A stretch of 64,000 bases of DNA from Variovorax sp. 679 (GCF_003952185.1 NZ_RXFS01000018.1:1-64000); one strand, 5' to 3'; counted from the stretch's first letter, positions 26,725-34,874 are shown. Numbers and translations are program-made. Notes: generated from the sequence alone by a model not told the origin.

Positions 26725-27359
26725 GGCTCGGCGCCCGGAACGATCCACGCATCGAGTTCCATGGGAGCGTCCAAATCCAGCAGGATCCTGCGGTGCGCGA
26801 CACAGCTCCAGAAGTGATGGAGCATTTCTCCGTCCTCGTCTGGATGCGCGTCCAGCAATTCCCCGACGGTGGAGCTTTCTCCTTGCTCGGCCAGCCAGGC
26901 AAGGAGCCGACGCGACGCCGCGGCATCCGGTGGATACCTCAGGTAGCCGCGCAGCCATTTAATGTTCTTGAGCCGCTGCTGCGGGAAGTCTTCCTGGCTT
27001 TTCGTGATGAAGATCCAACCACGCTCTGCGCAGTACGCTTCGGCAGCCTTGAACTTGGGCGCGTACTTCTCCTTGTTGACCTCCAGGTCCTCTCGGGTCT
27101 TGACCTCGGTCAGCTCTGAAGGACGTCCCAGCTCCTTGCGATAGTGGACGAGCACATCGGGCACGTACCCGTTGCGCACACCTTTCACCGGAATTCGCAC
27201 CGGCTGGACCTCGACACTCAGGATGTCATCGTCAGGGCCCAGCAGGAGAACATAGTCCTTCTCCTGCAGCGACTCGAACTCCTGAAGCTCCTCCGAATGG
27301 CGCGTGTGCATGCGCCCCGTCACCACCAGGTAGTTCCTGGGGATCCTTCGTACCGGCAT
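26721..27359 (-). CDS. tnsA: TnsA-type endonuclease subunit of a heteromeric transposase
   Basis: 212 residues of the TnsA N-terminal nuclease family, a PD-(D/E)XK enzyme that cleaves the transposon 5' ends so the element moves by cut-and-paste. Catalytic positions are visible in EFESLQEKDYV, YVPDVLVHY and LTEVKTRED. It ends with a small C-terminal domain. Tn5053/Tn402 elements, which share TniABQ, lack TnsA, so this element belongs with TnsA-bearing Tn7-like relatives. The ATG at 27359 starts the transposition operon; divergent cargo begins at 27,572. Confidence 0.88.
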   Translation of the reverse strand: MPVRRIPRNYLVVTGRMHTRHSEELQEFESLQEKDYVLLLGPDDDILSVEVQPVRIPVKGVRNGYVPDVLVHYRKELGRPSELTEVKTREDLEVNKEKYAPKFKAAEAYCAERGWIFITKSQEDFPQQRLKNIKWLRGYLRYPPDAAASRRLLAWLAEQGESSTVGELLDAHPDEDGEMLHHFWSCVAHRRILLDLDAPMELDAWIVPGAEP

Positions 27360-27571
27360 ATCTTCTCCCCCGAGAGATGCTCAATATTCTCATATTCTTT
27401 TGACGGCGTGAGTTCACGACTCAAGCATCTGGTCGGAACCAAATCTTTCGTGTTAGAAACAAGAACAACGCACTTGACCAGCAGAGCATGTGCCCATTCT
27501 TGGAACTCCGGCGCTGAGAGCCATCCTCGCCTCGGAAGACTTAGGGTCCCTGCTCATTCGCCGGAATCACA

Positions 27572-27814
27572 ATGATTGATATCGACCGCTTCTCATTTGA
27601 TGTCGAGTGTCCCGAATGCCGCTTTGCCACGAAAATCTTTTATCGGGATGCACGACTTAGGGACGTCCTGATTTGCCGTGGCTGCAAGGCGAACATTCAA
27701 CTGAACGACCATATGAATGAGTGCCGAAAGGTGCGAAGTCAGGTGTCATCTGCTATCGCAGACCTGGAACGTACCGTTGAGAGCTTAGGCAAGACCTTCC
27801 GACTCAACTTCTGA
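27572..27814 (+). CDS. Small zinc-ribbon protein, first gene of the cargo pair
   Basis: 80 residues. A four-cysteine zinc ribbon is formed by CPEC near residue 13 and CRGC near residue 36; a helical, probably dimerising C-terminal half follows (SSAIADLERTVESLGK). I do not recognise a named family. GGA lies upstream of the ATG. It ends 2 nt before the nuclease-like gene, so the two form an operon. A DNA- or protein-binding partner that controls or targets the nuclease is plausible. Its size and composition also fit an antitoxin or sensor, but nothing decides this. Confidence 0.75.
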   Translation: MIDIDRFSFDVECPECRFATKIFYRDARLRDVLICRGCKANIQLNDHMNECRKVRSQVSSAIADLERTVESLGKTFRLNF

Positions 27815-27816
27815 CT

Positions 27817-28821
27817 ATGGATTCCCACTACCTCCAGCAACAACGGTTCCAACTTCAGAAGCGGGTCCGTCGCCTGAACTCTTGCAACCCCAAGATCTTT
27901 CACAGCTCGCTCATCCAGTTCTGGAACTACCTTCAAGCGCAGCCCCTACTCGCTGGGATTCTTGCGCGGCGAAAGGCAGAGGCTCCCGACCATGCTGATG
28001 ACCTCGCAGCCCTGCAAAACGGGCAAATCCCGATATTCGCTCACGAAAGCGAAGCATCGGCCTTTGTGTTCCGCGTGATCGAACACTGCATTGAGCAACC
28101 TCTAGGAGGGGGACTTGGGCCGGAGATCATGATTGGGCGCGGGTTTGTGCGCACCGGGAAGACCGACGAGATGCTGGATGGGTTTCGCGAGCATTTTCTA
28201 GAACCGTTTTATGAAAACCTGGATGAATCGCTCGATCAGCAAGCCGCTGTCCTGTCGTTGCTGATCAAATACAAACGCAAAGTGGAGTGGTTCGAGCGAG
28301 ACATCGCCCATTCACTCGCAGCGGACGGCGAACGAGCACTGGCCAGACACCTCTACGCCTATCTTTTTGATCAAGGTCTGGACTTTCACATCGAGCCGCA
28401 GTCAGCCTCCGGCGAAGCAGACCTCGTGTCTCCCGACTTGGTTCTGGACGCGAAGATCTTCGATGGTGATGCCTCTTCGCGTGGTACTCGGTACATCAAA
28501 CATGGCGTGAATCAACTGATGACCTACACGCGAGATTTCAACCAACTGGTGGGTTATCTCGTGATCTACCGGACCTGTCCCGAAGACTTGCAGTTTCCCT
28601 TTGCCGGTAGCGACGTACTGGTCCCGTTCGTCAGCTTCGGAGGCAAGACCCTCTACCTGTTGATCGTGGACATATGCAGTCATGAACGTCCCGCCTCAAA
28701 ACGCGGTGCACTACGAGCGCACGTGATGGACACACCCGACCTGATTGCAGTTCTAACCGAGGCGACCGTCGAGCAAGCTGATTCCCCAAGGGAGAGCGAT
28801 GCCCAACCGAGCAACGTATGA
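27817..28821 (+). CDS. PD-(D/E)XK (RecB-like) nuclease, second gene of the cargo pair
   Basis: 334 residues with no named family that I recognise. The N-terminal 180 residues are helical. A restriction-endonuclease-like core follows: E200 and D202 in SASGEADLV, then D211-A-K213 in LVLDAKIF, and Q233-LMT-Y237, matching the QxxxY motif of RecB-type nucleases. The motif order and spacing fit an active nuclease. It is the second gene of a two-gene operon carried next to a Tn7-like core, the kind of place where anti-phage or anti-plasmid systems travel. Defence function is inference. Confidence 0.8.
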   Translation: MDSHYLQQQRFQLQKRVRRLNSCNPKIFHSSLIQFWNYLQAQPLLAGILARRKAEAPDHADDLAALQNGQIPIFAHESEASAFVFRVIEHCIEQPLGGGLGPEIMIGRGFVRTGKTDEMLDGFREHFLEPFYENLDESLDQQAAVLSLLIKYKRKVEWFERDIAHSLAADGERALARHLYAYLFDQGLDFHIEPQSASGEADLVSPDLVLDAKIFDGDASSRGTRYIKHGVNQLMTYTRDFNQLVGYLVIYRTCPEDLQFPFAGSDVLVPFVSFGGKTLYLLIVDICSHERPASKRGALRAHVMDTPDLIAVLTEATVEQADSPRESDAQPSNV

Positions 28822-28956
28822 GTGTCGCCGCCACCACAAGTAGTCCTGTCACCCAGCAATTTTCGGAGTTCCAGTGATGCAAGAGGCCGCAAACCACCGC
28901 AAACGTCACATTTATCTGGAATCTCGACCACAATCGCAAAAATCTCGAAGACACCC

Positions 28957-29041
28957 AATTTTTCTCATTCACTTCTGAATTTTTCTCATTGACTTCTGAA
29001 AATTTCAGATGACGGATGCCGATTTTTCTCACCAACTTCTG
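28957..29041. repeat. Tandem 21-bp repeats, probable transposase binding sites at the element end
   Basis: Copies start at 28957, 28978 and 29021. The first two are directly adjacent and differ at one base of 21; the third matches the second at about 17 of 21 and is offset by 43 bp, roughly two repeat lengths. Consensus core is TTTTTCTCATTSACTTCTG. On the minus strand this reads CAGAAG at the outer side, like the TCAGAAG in Tn5053/Tn402 ends. The layout resembles the multiple TnsB sites of Tn7 ends. The exact terminus and target duplication are not resolved. Confidence 0.65.
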
Positions 29042-30466
29042 GATGCGGTCAGGCGCGCCGGCGCTCGATTGAACAGCGACACAGCGACGACGACACCCGC
29101 TGCGGACGACGCACCGCAGCAGGGCAAGCCCCTGCACATCCTCCTGGCGATGTGCTACCTGCTGCATCGCACGGGTGCCGAGATGTTCACCCGTGACCTG
29201 GCGATGTGGCTGCGCCGCCGCGGGCACGCCGTCACCATCTTCGCGACGGCCTTCGGCGACATGGCGAACGAACTGCGCTTCGCCTCCATCGCCTGCGTCA
29301 CCGACCTGGCGGACATGGCGGCGCGGCCGGACATCATCGTCGGCAACACACACCACGAGACGGTTCGCGCCCTGCTGCATTTCCACGATGTGCCGGTCAT
29401 CACGATCTGCCACGACCGCAGCGACGATCACGGGCGCCCCGCGCAGTTCGCGCAGGTCGTGCGCCATGTGGCGGTCGACGAGAACTGCGCGCAACGGCTG
29501 GTGCACGAATTCGGCATCGAACGCGAGCGCATCGAGCTGATCCAGAACGGCGTCGACCTGTCGCGCTTTACCCAGCGCGGCGAACTGCCGCAGCGGCCTC
29601 GCACCGCACTCCTCTTCAGCAACTACGCCTCGCACAACGCGCAGCTCGAGGAAATCCGTGCCGCCTGCGTGCAGCGCGGACTGTCGCTGGACGTGATCGG
29701 CAGCGGCACCGGCAACCACCTGCCCGATCCGGCCGAGGCGCTCGGCCGCTACGACATCGTCTTCGGCAAGGGCCGCTGCGCCACCGAGGCGCTGTGCACC
29801 GGCAACGCGGTGGTTGTGCTCGATCCGGTCTGGGGCATGGGCGAGATGGTGACGGCCGCGACCGTGGCCCATACGCGGCGCTGGAATTTCGGCCGGGCGT
29901 TGCTGATCCGGCAGATCACGCGGGAGAGCGTGGGCGCCGAGCTCGACCGCTACGATGCCGAAGATGCAGCCCGGGCCGGCGAATGGATGCGCACGCATGG
30001 CAGCCTCGACGCCACGCTGGGTGCGCTCGAAAGCTGCGTGCAGCGCACGGTCCGGCAGCATCCGGTGCTCGAGGTTCCAGCGAACCAGCGGGCGGACGAG
30101 ATGTCCCGCTACATGCAGGACTGGATCCGGCGCGGCAATCCTTCGGCGGCACAGCTGACCATTGCATCGCTGCACCAGCACGTCGCGGGGCTCCAGCAAT
30201 CCTTCAACGACCACCAGCACATGTACCAGGCCCGCATCGAAGCGCTGCAGGCCGAGGCACAGCGGCAGGCGGAGCATGCGGCACAGTCGAATGCCCACTG
30301 CAGCGCACGGCTGACCGAAGCCGAGCAACAGGCCCGGCGGGCTCAGGCCGAACTCGCCCTGCTCCAGGCGCAACTGCGCGAGGTCTACGCCAGCCGTTCG
30401 TGGCGCGTGACCAAACCGCTGCGCCGCATCTCGACCCTCGTCCGTCCGGGCGGGCCGCAAGCATGA
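29009..30466 (+). CDS. Glycosyltransferase (GT-B like) with C-terminal coiled coil
   Basis: 485 residues. A GT-B transferase core runs from about residue 43 (LHILLAMCYLLHRTGAEMF) to 330, with IQNGVDLSRF and FGKGRCATEALCTG as donor-site landmarks. Residues of about 385-460 are a coiled coil, and the end has SRSWRVTKPLRRI, common in surface-glycan transferases. The ATG at 29009 has no Shine-Dalgarno, and codons 5-11 lie inside the third 21-bp repeat. The annotated N-terminus may therefore come from transposon-end sequence; the next in-frame Met is at about residue 48, already inside the core. It opens a five-gene operon. Confidence 0.8.
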   Translation: MTDADFSHQLLDAVRRAGARLNSDTATTTPAADDAPQQGKPLHILLAMCYLLHRTGAEMFTRDLAMWLRRRGHAVTIFATAFGDMANELRFASIACVTDLADMAARPDIIVGNTHHETVRALLHFHDVPVITICHDRSDDHGRPAQFAQVVRHVAVDENCAQRLVHEFGIERERIELIQNGVDLSRFTQRGELPQRPRTALLFSNYASHNAQLEEIRAACVQRGLSLDVIGSGTGNHLPDPAEALGRYDIVFGKGRCATEALCTGNAVVVLDPVWGMGEMVTAATVAHTRRWNFGRALLIRQITRESVGAELDRYDAEDAARAGEWMRTHGSLDATLGALESCVQRTVRQHPVLEVPANQRADEMSRYMQDWIRRGNPSAAQLTIASLHQHVAGLQQSFNDHQHMYQARIEALQAEAQRQAEHAAQSNAHCSARLTEAEQQARRAQAELALLQAQLREVYASRSWRVTKPLRRISTLVRPGGPQA

Positions 30467-31239
30467 AGCCGCTGGTGATCGCAGCCCATTCGGGCCACGA
30501 ACTGCTGCTGTGGAAGTGGCTGCGCAACGAGCGGCCGGACTTCGTGGTGCTGACCAACGGCGCCGGGTCTACCGGCGTACCGCGGCTCGAGCCGACGGTC
30601 GACAACCTCGCGCGCGCTGGCGCGCGCTGGATTCCGGAAGTGGTGCAGCCGGTTGCCGATGCCGACATCTACCGCGCGCTGCTCGAAGGCGATTCGCGCC
30701 TTTTCACGCAGTGGGTGAGCACATTGACCGCGCACGTCGTCGAGCAGGGAATCGACTGCATCGTCGCCGACGAAGCGGAAGACTACAACCCGTCGCACGA
30801 CATGTGCCGCCTGATGGCCAATCAGGTCGCCGCGCACGCGGCGGCACGCGGCCACGAGGTCGTCTCGCTCGGATACCCCACCGTGGGCCATCCCAGCCCG
30901 CCGGCGCGGCTGGCGTCCGAGCGCCATGTCATGGTCGAGCTCGACGCGAACGAGCTGCAGGCCAAGCTGGACGACATGCACGGCTATGCGCGCCATTTCG
31001 GCGGCCAGCTCGAACAAGAGCTGGCGGGCTTCATCGCCGAATTCGGTACCCAGGCCTACGGCCGCGAATGCCTCTTCGCCGCGCAGCCCACGCGCTACGA
31101 GCTGGCGCAGCCGCCCGCGAGCAAACCGGCATTCGAGATCTTCGGCGAAGAACGCGTCGCCGCCGGCGTCTACAAGCACGTGATCCGCGGCTCGCACCTG
31201 CAGGCCGTGGCAGACCGGCTGCGCGAGGCCATGCGCTGA
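30463..31239 (+). CDS. LmbE/PIG-L-like protein with an altered metal motif
   Basis: 258 residues. The start VIAAHSGHELLLWKWL aligns by eye with the LmbE/PIG-L opening but has HSGHE where active deacetylases have HPDDE. A second family-like motif survives in DEAEDYNPSHDMCRLMANQV. The zinc-binding aspartate pair is therefore missing or replaced, so N-deacetylase activity on an amino sugar is uncertain. The ATG overlaps the upstream glycosyltransferase stop by ATGA. Neighbouring dehydrogenase and aminotransferase genes point to an amino-sugar pathway, which would suit a deacetylase. Confidence 0.6.
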   Translation: MKPLVIAAHSGHELLLWKWLRNERPDFVVLTNGAGSTGVPRLEPTVDNLARAGARWIPEVVQPVADADIYRALLEGDSRLFTQWVSTLTAHVVEQGIDCIVADEAEDYNPSHDMCRLMANQVAAHAAARGHEVVSLGYPTVGHPSPPARLASERHVMVELDANELQAKLDDMHGYARHFGGQLEQELAGFIAEFGTQAYGRECLFAAQPTRYELAQPPASKPAFEIFGEERVAAGVYKHVIRGSHLQAVADRLREAMR

Positions 31240-31263
31240 GCCGGCACAGCCATCGACGCCTCG

Positions 31264-32220
31264 ATGTCATTCACGGCACTCGCCATCGACGACGACAGTA
31301 CGGCCACCATCGCTGCGCCCGCAGCTTCGCCCCTGCCCGACGCTCCGCTGGCCCATGCGGTCGTGGGCCTCGGCCGCTTCGGCTGCGTCCATGCCCGCAA
31401 GCTCCTCGCCCTGAACGGCTTCCATCTGCGTGCCCTGGTCGACTGCTCGCCGTCGGCCCGCGCTGCCGGCGAGCTTGGGGCGCTGCCGCTGCTTGGCAGC
31501 CTGGACGACATTCCGTCGGGCATCGCGTCGGCCACCATCGCCACCAGCGACGATGCGCACGCGGAGGTCGCAATGGCATTGATGCGGCGTGGCTGCCACG
31601 TGCTGGTCGAGAAGCCGCTTTGCACCGACCGGAATGACGGTGCCCTGATGATCCGCACCGCGCGCCAATGCGGTGTCACCCTGAGCACCGGGCACATCGA
31701 ACGCTTCAACCCCGCGTTCGACGACGAAGCGTTCCTGGAGCGGGTGAGGAATGCGGCCGCGAACCATCGCGAGGGTTCGCGTCCGTTCATGCGGTTCCGC
31801 CGCCATTCGACCCGAATCGCCACGGCCAGGGACAGCGTGCTCGACCTGATGGTGCACGACCTCGACCTCTTCGCCTGGCTGTGCGCGATTCCCGCCGAAG
31901 CACCGCTGGATCTGCTCGCACTGCACATCGATGCGCACGGCGTGCGCGCCCGCGTGCGGCTGGATGCGCTGGTCGCCGAATTCGAGAGCGGCTACGGCAG
32001 CCTGCCGGCGGCCCGATTGCAGCTGTGCGACGGCCACCGGGAGCAATGGCTGGATCTGCGCGGCGGAACGCAATCGACGATGGCAGCCGGCACCGACGAT
32101 GCGCTGGCACGGCAGTACCAGGGCTTCAGGCGCGCCATCCTCGGCCAGCCCAGCCGCATTGCGTCGGGCGCAGACGGCCTGGCCGCCGTCACCCGCGCCT
32201 GCCAGATACTGCACGCATGA
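31264..32220 (+). CDS. Gfo/Idh/MocA-family sugar dehydrogenase
   Basis: 318 residues, NAD(P)-dependent. The Rossmann glycine motif is in AVVGLGRFGCVHARKL (about residue 32), EKPL is the catalytic-lysine motif, and GHIERFNPAF is typical of the GnnA/WlbA subgroup that oxidises position 3 of UDP-GlcNAc derivatives. VHDLDLFAWL completes the family pattern. The first 28 residues are a low-complexity extension. Together with the overlapping aminotransferase gene it suggests synthesis of a 3-amino sugar nucleotide; the exact substrate is not determined. Confidence 0.85.
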   Translation: MSFTALAIDDDSTATIAAPAASPLPDAPLAHAVVGLGRFGCVHARKLLALNGFHLRALVDCSPSARAAGELGALPLLGSLDDIPSGIASATIATSDDAHAEVAMALMRRGCHVLVEKPLCTDRNDGALMIRTARQCGVTLSTGHIERFNPAFDDEAFLERVRNAAANHREGSRPFMRFRRHSTRIATARDSVLDLMVHDLDLFAWLCAIPAEAPLDLLALHIDAHGVRARVRLDALVAEFESGYGSLPAARLQLCDGHREQWLDLRGGTQSTMAAGTDDALARQYQGFRRAILGQPSRIASGADGLAAVTRACQILHA

Positions 32221-33389
32221 AGATCCCGCTGTTCCGGCCGGCGGCTTCCGCCGAACCGATGGCGGCTCGCCTGGCCCAGTCTTTCGCCGACGTACTGCGC
32301 AGCGGCACGTACATCCTCGGTCCGCAGGTCCAGGCACTGGAGGTGCGGCTGTCGGCATTGCTGCAGGGCCGCGAGACAGTGGCCGTGGGATCGGGCTCCG
32401 AAGCGCTGCTGCTGGCCTTCAAGAGCCTCGGCATCGGAAGCGCGGGCGGCGGCGACGCGCTGGACGAAGTCCTGGTGCCGGCCTACACCTTCGTCGCGTG
32501 CGCCGAAGCGGTGCTCGCCGCCGGCGCACGTCCGGTCTTCGTCGACAGCGCGCCGGACGACTTCCTGCCGGCGCTCGCGGATTTCCGCAACGCCCGCACG
32601 CCCCGCACCCGCGCGATCCTCGCGGTCGGCTTGTTCGGCGATGCGAGCGGCCTGCCTGAGCTGGTCGCCTGGTGCCGCGACGAAAAACTGCTGCTGGTCG
32701 AGGACGTGGCGCAGTGCCTCGGTGCCCAGGCCGGCGATGACGCTGCAGCGGGCCATGCCGGCACCTGGGGCGACGCTGCCGCGATGAGCTTCTATCCGAC
32801 CAAGACCCTCGGTGCCGCCGGTGACGCGGGCGCCCTGGCCTTCAGGAATCCGCTCCACGCCGGCAAGGCCCGGCTGCTGCGCAACCACGGCTACCGCGAC
32901 GGCCGACATCACTGCCTCGGGCACAACAGCCGCATGGACGAACTGCAGGCCTGCCTGCTTCACGCCGCGCTGGACGACTTCCCGGTGCACCTCGCGCGGC
33001 GGCGCGCCATTGCCGCGAGCTACCTGGCAGCATGGTCGGACTTGCCGATGCGTCTGCCGCGGGACTCGGCCGGCCACGCATGGAACTACTTCGTCGTCCA
33101 GTTGCCCGACACGCGCGAGCGCGAAGACTTCGCAGCCAAGCTGGCCGCATCGGGCATCGCCACCCGCATCTACTACGAGCAGCCGCTGCACCTGCACGAG
33201 GCACTGCGGCCCTGGCACGGCGACCGTGGCGCCTTGCCGAACAGCGAAAGGCTGGCCGGCTGTTCGCTTTCATTGCCGCTCTACCCGATGCTCAGCGACG
33301 AGGAAATCGGGTACATCATCGACGCCGTACGGCAAGCCGCCCGCGCCCCGGGCAATCAGCATCCGACGACATGCCAGCCACCGTCCTGA
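32217..33389 (+). CDS. DegT/DnrJ/EryC1/StrS sugar aminotransferase
   Basis: 390 residues, a PLP enzyme that aminates a keto-sugar nucleotide. Family landmarks: LGPQVQALEVRLSALL, SGSEALLLAFKSLG, EVLVPAYTFVA, VEDVAQCLGA and the PLP lysine in SFYPTKTLGAAGDAG; the C-terminal part has RIYYEQPLHLHEAL. The ATG overlaps the dehydrogenase stop by ATGA, so the two enzymes probably act in sequence, like GnnA-GnnB or WlbA-WlbE. The product would be an amino sugar delivered to the operon transferases. Confidence 0.9.
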   Translation: MKIPLFRPAASAEPMAARLAQSFADVLRSGTYILGPQVQALEVRLSALLQGRETVAVGSGSEALLLAFKSLGIGSAGGGDALDEVLVPAYTFVACAEAVLAAGARPVFVDSAPDDFLPALADFRNARTPRTRAILAVGLFGDASGLPELVAWCRDEKLLLVEDVAQCLGAQAGDDAAAGHAGTWGDAAAMSFYPTKTLGAAGDAGALAFRNPLHAGKARLLRNHGYRDGRHHCLGHNSRMDELQACLLHAALDDFPVHLARRRAIAASYLAAWSDLPMRLPRDSAGHAWNYFVVQLPDTREREDFAAKLAASGIATRIYYEQPLHLHEALRPWHGDRGALPNSERLAGCSLSLPLYPMLSDEEIGYIIDAVRQAARAPGNQHPTTCQPPS

Positions 33390-34756
33390 CCACGCTGTCG
33401 ACCCGCCCCGTCCCGGGCCTGGTCGAGAACCACGCGGCCTATGCACGCCGGCATGGCTATGCGCACCACGTCGTCGACAGCACCCACGTATGGGGCCCGC
33501 GCCAGCCGGTCTTCTTCCGGTACCACGCGATCTACCACCACCTGGCACGGATCGGGGAAGGCAGCCTGCTGCTGGTGCTCGACCAGTTCGCGGTCGTCTA
33601 CGAACCCCGTGCGCTGGAAGAGACTTTCGATGGCATCGACGCGCTCGTCAGCGCGCAGCCCGACGACGACACGCTCTGCAACACCAGCATGCTCGTGCTG
33701 CGCAACACGGCCGAGGTGCGCGAGAAGGTGCGCCAGTTGGTCGACCATGTCTCCCACTGGGCAGTACGCATCCTGGAAGACGACGAGCAGCCTGAGAACG
33801 CGCTGGTGGCGCATGTCTTTCCGCCCCGCCCCTGCAGCCTGGCGCTGCCCAGCGGCGTCTACCCCAACGTGCAGGCCAGCTGGCTCGGCGGCGGCTATCA
33901 CGACTCCATCCGCAACGTGCGGCCGCTGGTGGCCAGCGACGCGCCCACCTGGCGCCGCGCGGGCCCCGGCAACCGGTGGACGCCGACGCTGGACTACGAC
34001 TTCCGCGGCGTGCAGAACCTGGTCGACGAGGCCGCCGCGCTGGCCGCCGGCGAACGCCCGCCCTGCCTCGCGCTCGCCGAAGCCGCGCAGCCGGATGGCG
34101 ACGAGCTGCACCTGAACCCTGGCGCGCGCATCGCCTTCGTGAGCATCTACACGCACCACATCGCGAGCTACGGCCGCATCCACGAAGAGAGCTTCGCGCG
34201 CTATTGCCTGCGCCACGGCTATGGCTACCACCTCTACCGCAAGGTGCCGGAGTTCGCGAACGGGCTGACTGGATCGTGGGCCAAGCCGCACGTGATGCGG
34301 CGCCACCTCGCGGAGCACGAGTTCCTGCTGTGGGTCGACGCGGACATCGTCGCGATGAACCACTCGCTGCGCATGGAACCTCTGGTCGAGGGACGCGATG
34401 CCCTGGTGGGCAACGACCACACCGCGTGGAACATGAATTCCAGCGTAGTCGGCGTGCGCAACACGCCCGCGATGCGTGCACTGGTCGAGGACGTCTGCCA
34501 GCAGATCGAGAATGCGCCCGACCGCTCGTCGATCCACGCCAACGGCGGCGACCAGACCTACTTCGCGAACGCGTTCAGGGCGCGCGGCCTCATCACGCAG
34601 GCGCAGGTGGTCGATGCGCTGTCGCTCGATGCTCCCGTGATCTACGCGACCAGCGAGAGCCACTTCGTGCATTTCCCCACGCAATACACGCCGCAGCGTG
34701 CCGCATCGATGCACGCATGGAACCAGCGCAGCCTCGCGCGCGACGCCGACGGCTAG
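33371..34756 (+). CDS. Duplicated GT34-like (GMA12/MNN10) glycosyltransferase
   Basis: 461 residues in two similar halves. The C-terminal half is a GT34-like fold: YGRIHEESFARYCLRHGYGYHLY, then WAKPHVMRRHLAEHEFLLWVDADIVAMN with a DxD metal site, and IHANGGDQTYFANAF. The N-terminal half repeats the opening (LVENHAAYARRHGYAHHVVD) and the central helix-strand but reads LLLVLDQFAVV where the DxD should be, so it is probably non-catalytic. The ATG at 33371 overlaps the aminotransferase 3' end by 19 nt. It closes the glycan operon. Confidence 0.78.
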   Translation: MPATVLTTLSTRPVPGLVENHAAYARRHGYAHHVVDSTHVWGPRQPVFFRYHAIYHHLARIGEGSLLLVLDQFAVVYEPRALEETFDGIDALVSAQPDDDTLCNTSMLVLRNTAEVREKVRQLVDHVSHWAVRILEDDEQPENALVAHVFPPRPCSLALPSGVYPNVQASWLGGGYHDSIRNVRPLVASDAPTWRRAGPGNRWTPTLDYDFRGVQNLVDEAAALAAGERPPCLALAEAAQPDGDELHLNPGARIAFVSIYTHHIASYGRIHEESFARYCLRHGYGYHLYRKVPEFANGLTGSWAKPHVMRRHLAEHEFLLWVDADIVAMNHSLRMEPLVEGRDALVGNDHTAWNMNSSVVGVRNTPAMRALVEDVCQQIENAPDRSSIHANGGDQTYFANAFRARGLITQAQVVDALSLDAPVIYATSESHFVHFPTQYTPQRAASMHAWNQRSLARDADG

Positions 34757-34780
34757 GGAGTCCGACGCGGCCTATTCACA

Positions 34781-34871
34781 AGACACCGCGGAACCGGCTT
34801 CGCCGGGCCGCAGGTGTCGCCCCCGGCGAGGGGGTTGGCGCAGCGACACGAAGTGCGCGAAGCCTGGGGGA
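34781..34871. repeat. Dispersed intergenic repeat, copy A
   Basis: About 90 bp running from a GAACCGGCTT-GCCGGG hairpin through GTGTCGCCCCCGG to AGTGCGCGAAGCCTGGGGG. The same unit occurs inverted at 58,731 and 63,363 and in this orientation at 61,250. It lies between convergent genes, ends against the baeR-like stop and can form GC-rich stems. Such units are often palindromic REP-like elements or terminator-like stems. Confidence 0.8.
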
Positions 34872-34874
34872 GTT

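Larger units (their letters stand above)
23181..29041. mobile_element. Tn7-like transposon remnant (TnsA + TniA/TniB/TniQ type) with two-gene cargo
   Basis: tnsA, tniA, tniB and tniQ lie in order on the minus strand with ATGA overlaps or short gaps, the core of a Tn7-like element that uses a heteromeric TnsA-TnsB transposase. Cargo genes run divergently from tnsA, and tandem 21-bp repeats beyond the cargo resemble transposase binding sites. The left boundary is not resolved; it could be just past tniQ or further left, including the type VI module. tniQ is broken, so the element is probably immobile. The limits given are those supported by sequence and not true ends. Confidence 0.7.

Noticed and set aside
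28957..29041. 21-bp repeats as a small CRISPR array
   Set aside because: Copies are directly adjacent or two periods apart without spacers, and there are no cas genes.
28631..30460. 609-aa minus-strand frame
   Set aside because: Antisense to the cargo nuclease end and the glycosyltransferase; Arg/Ala/Leu-rich without domains.
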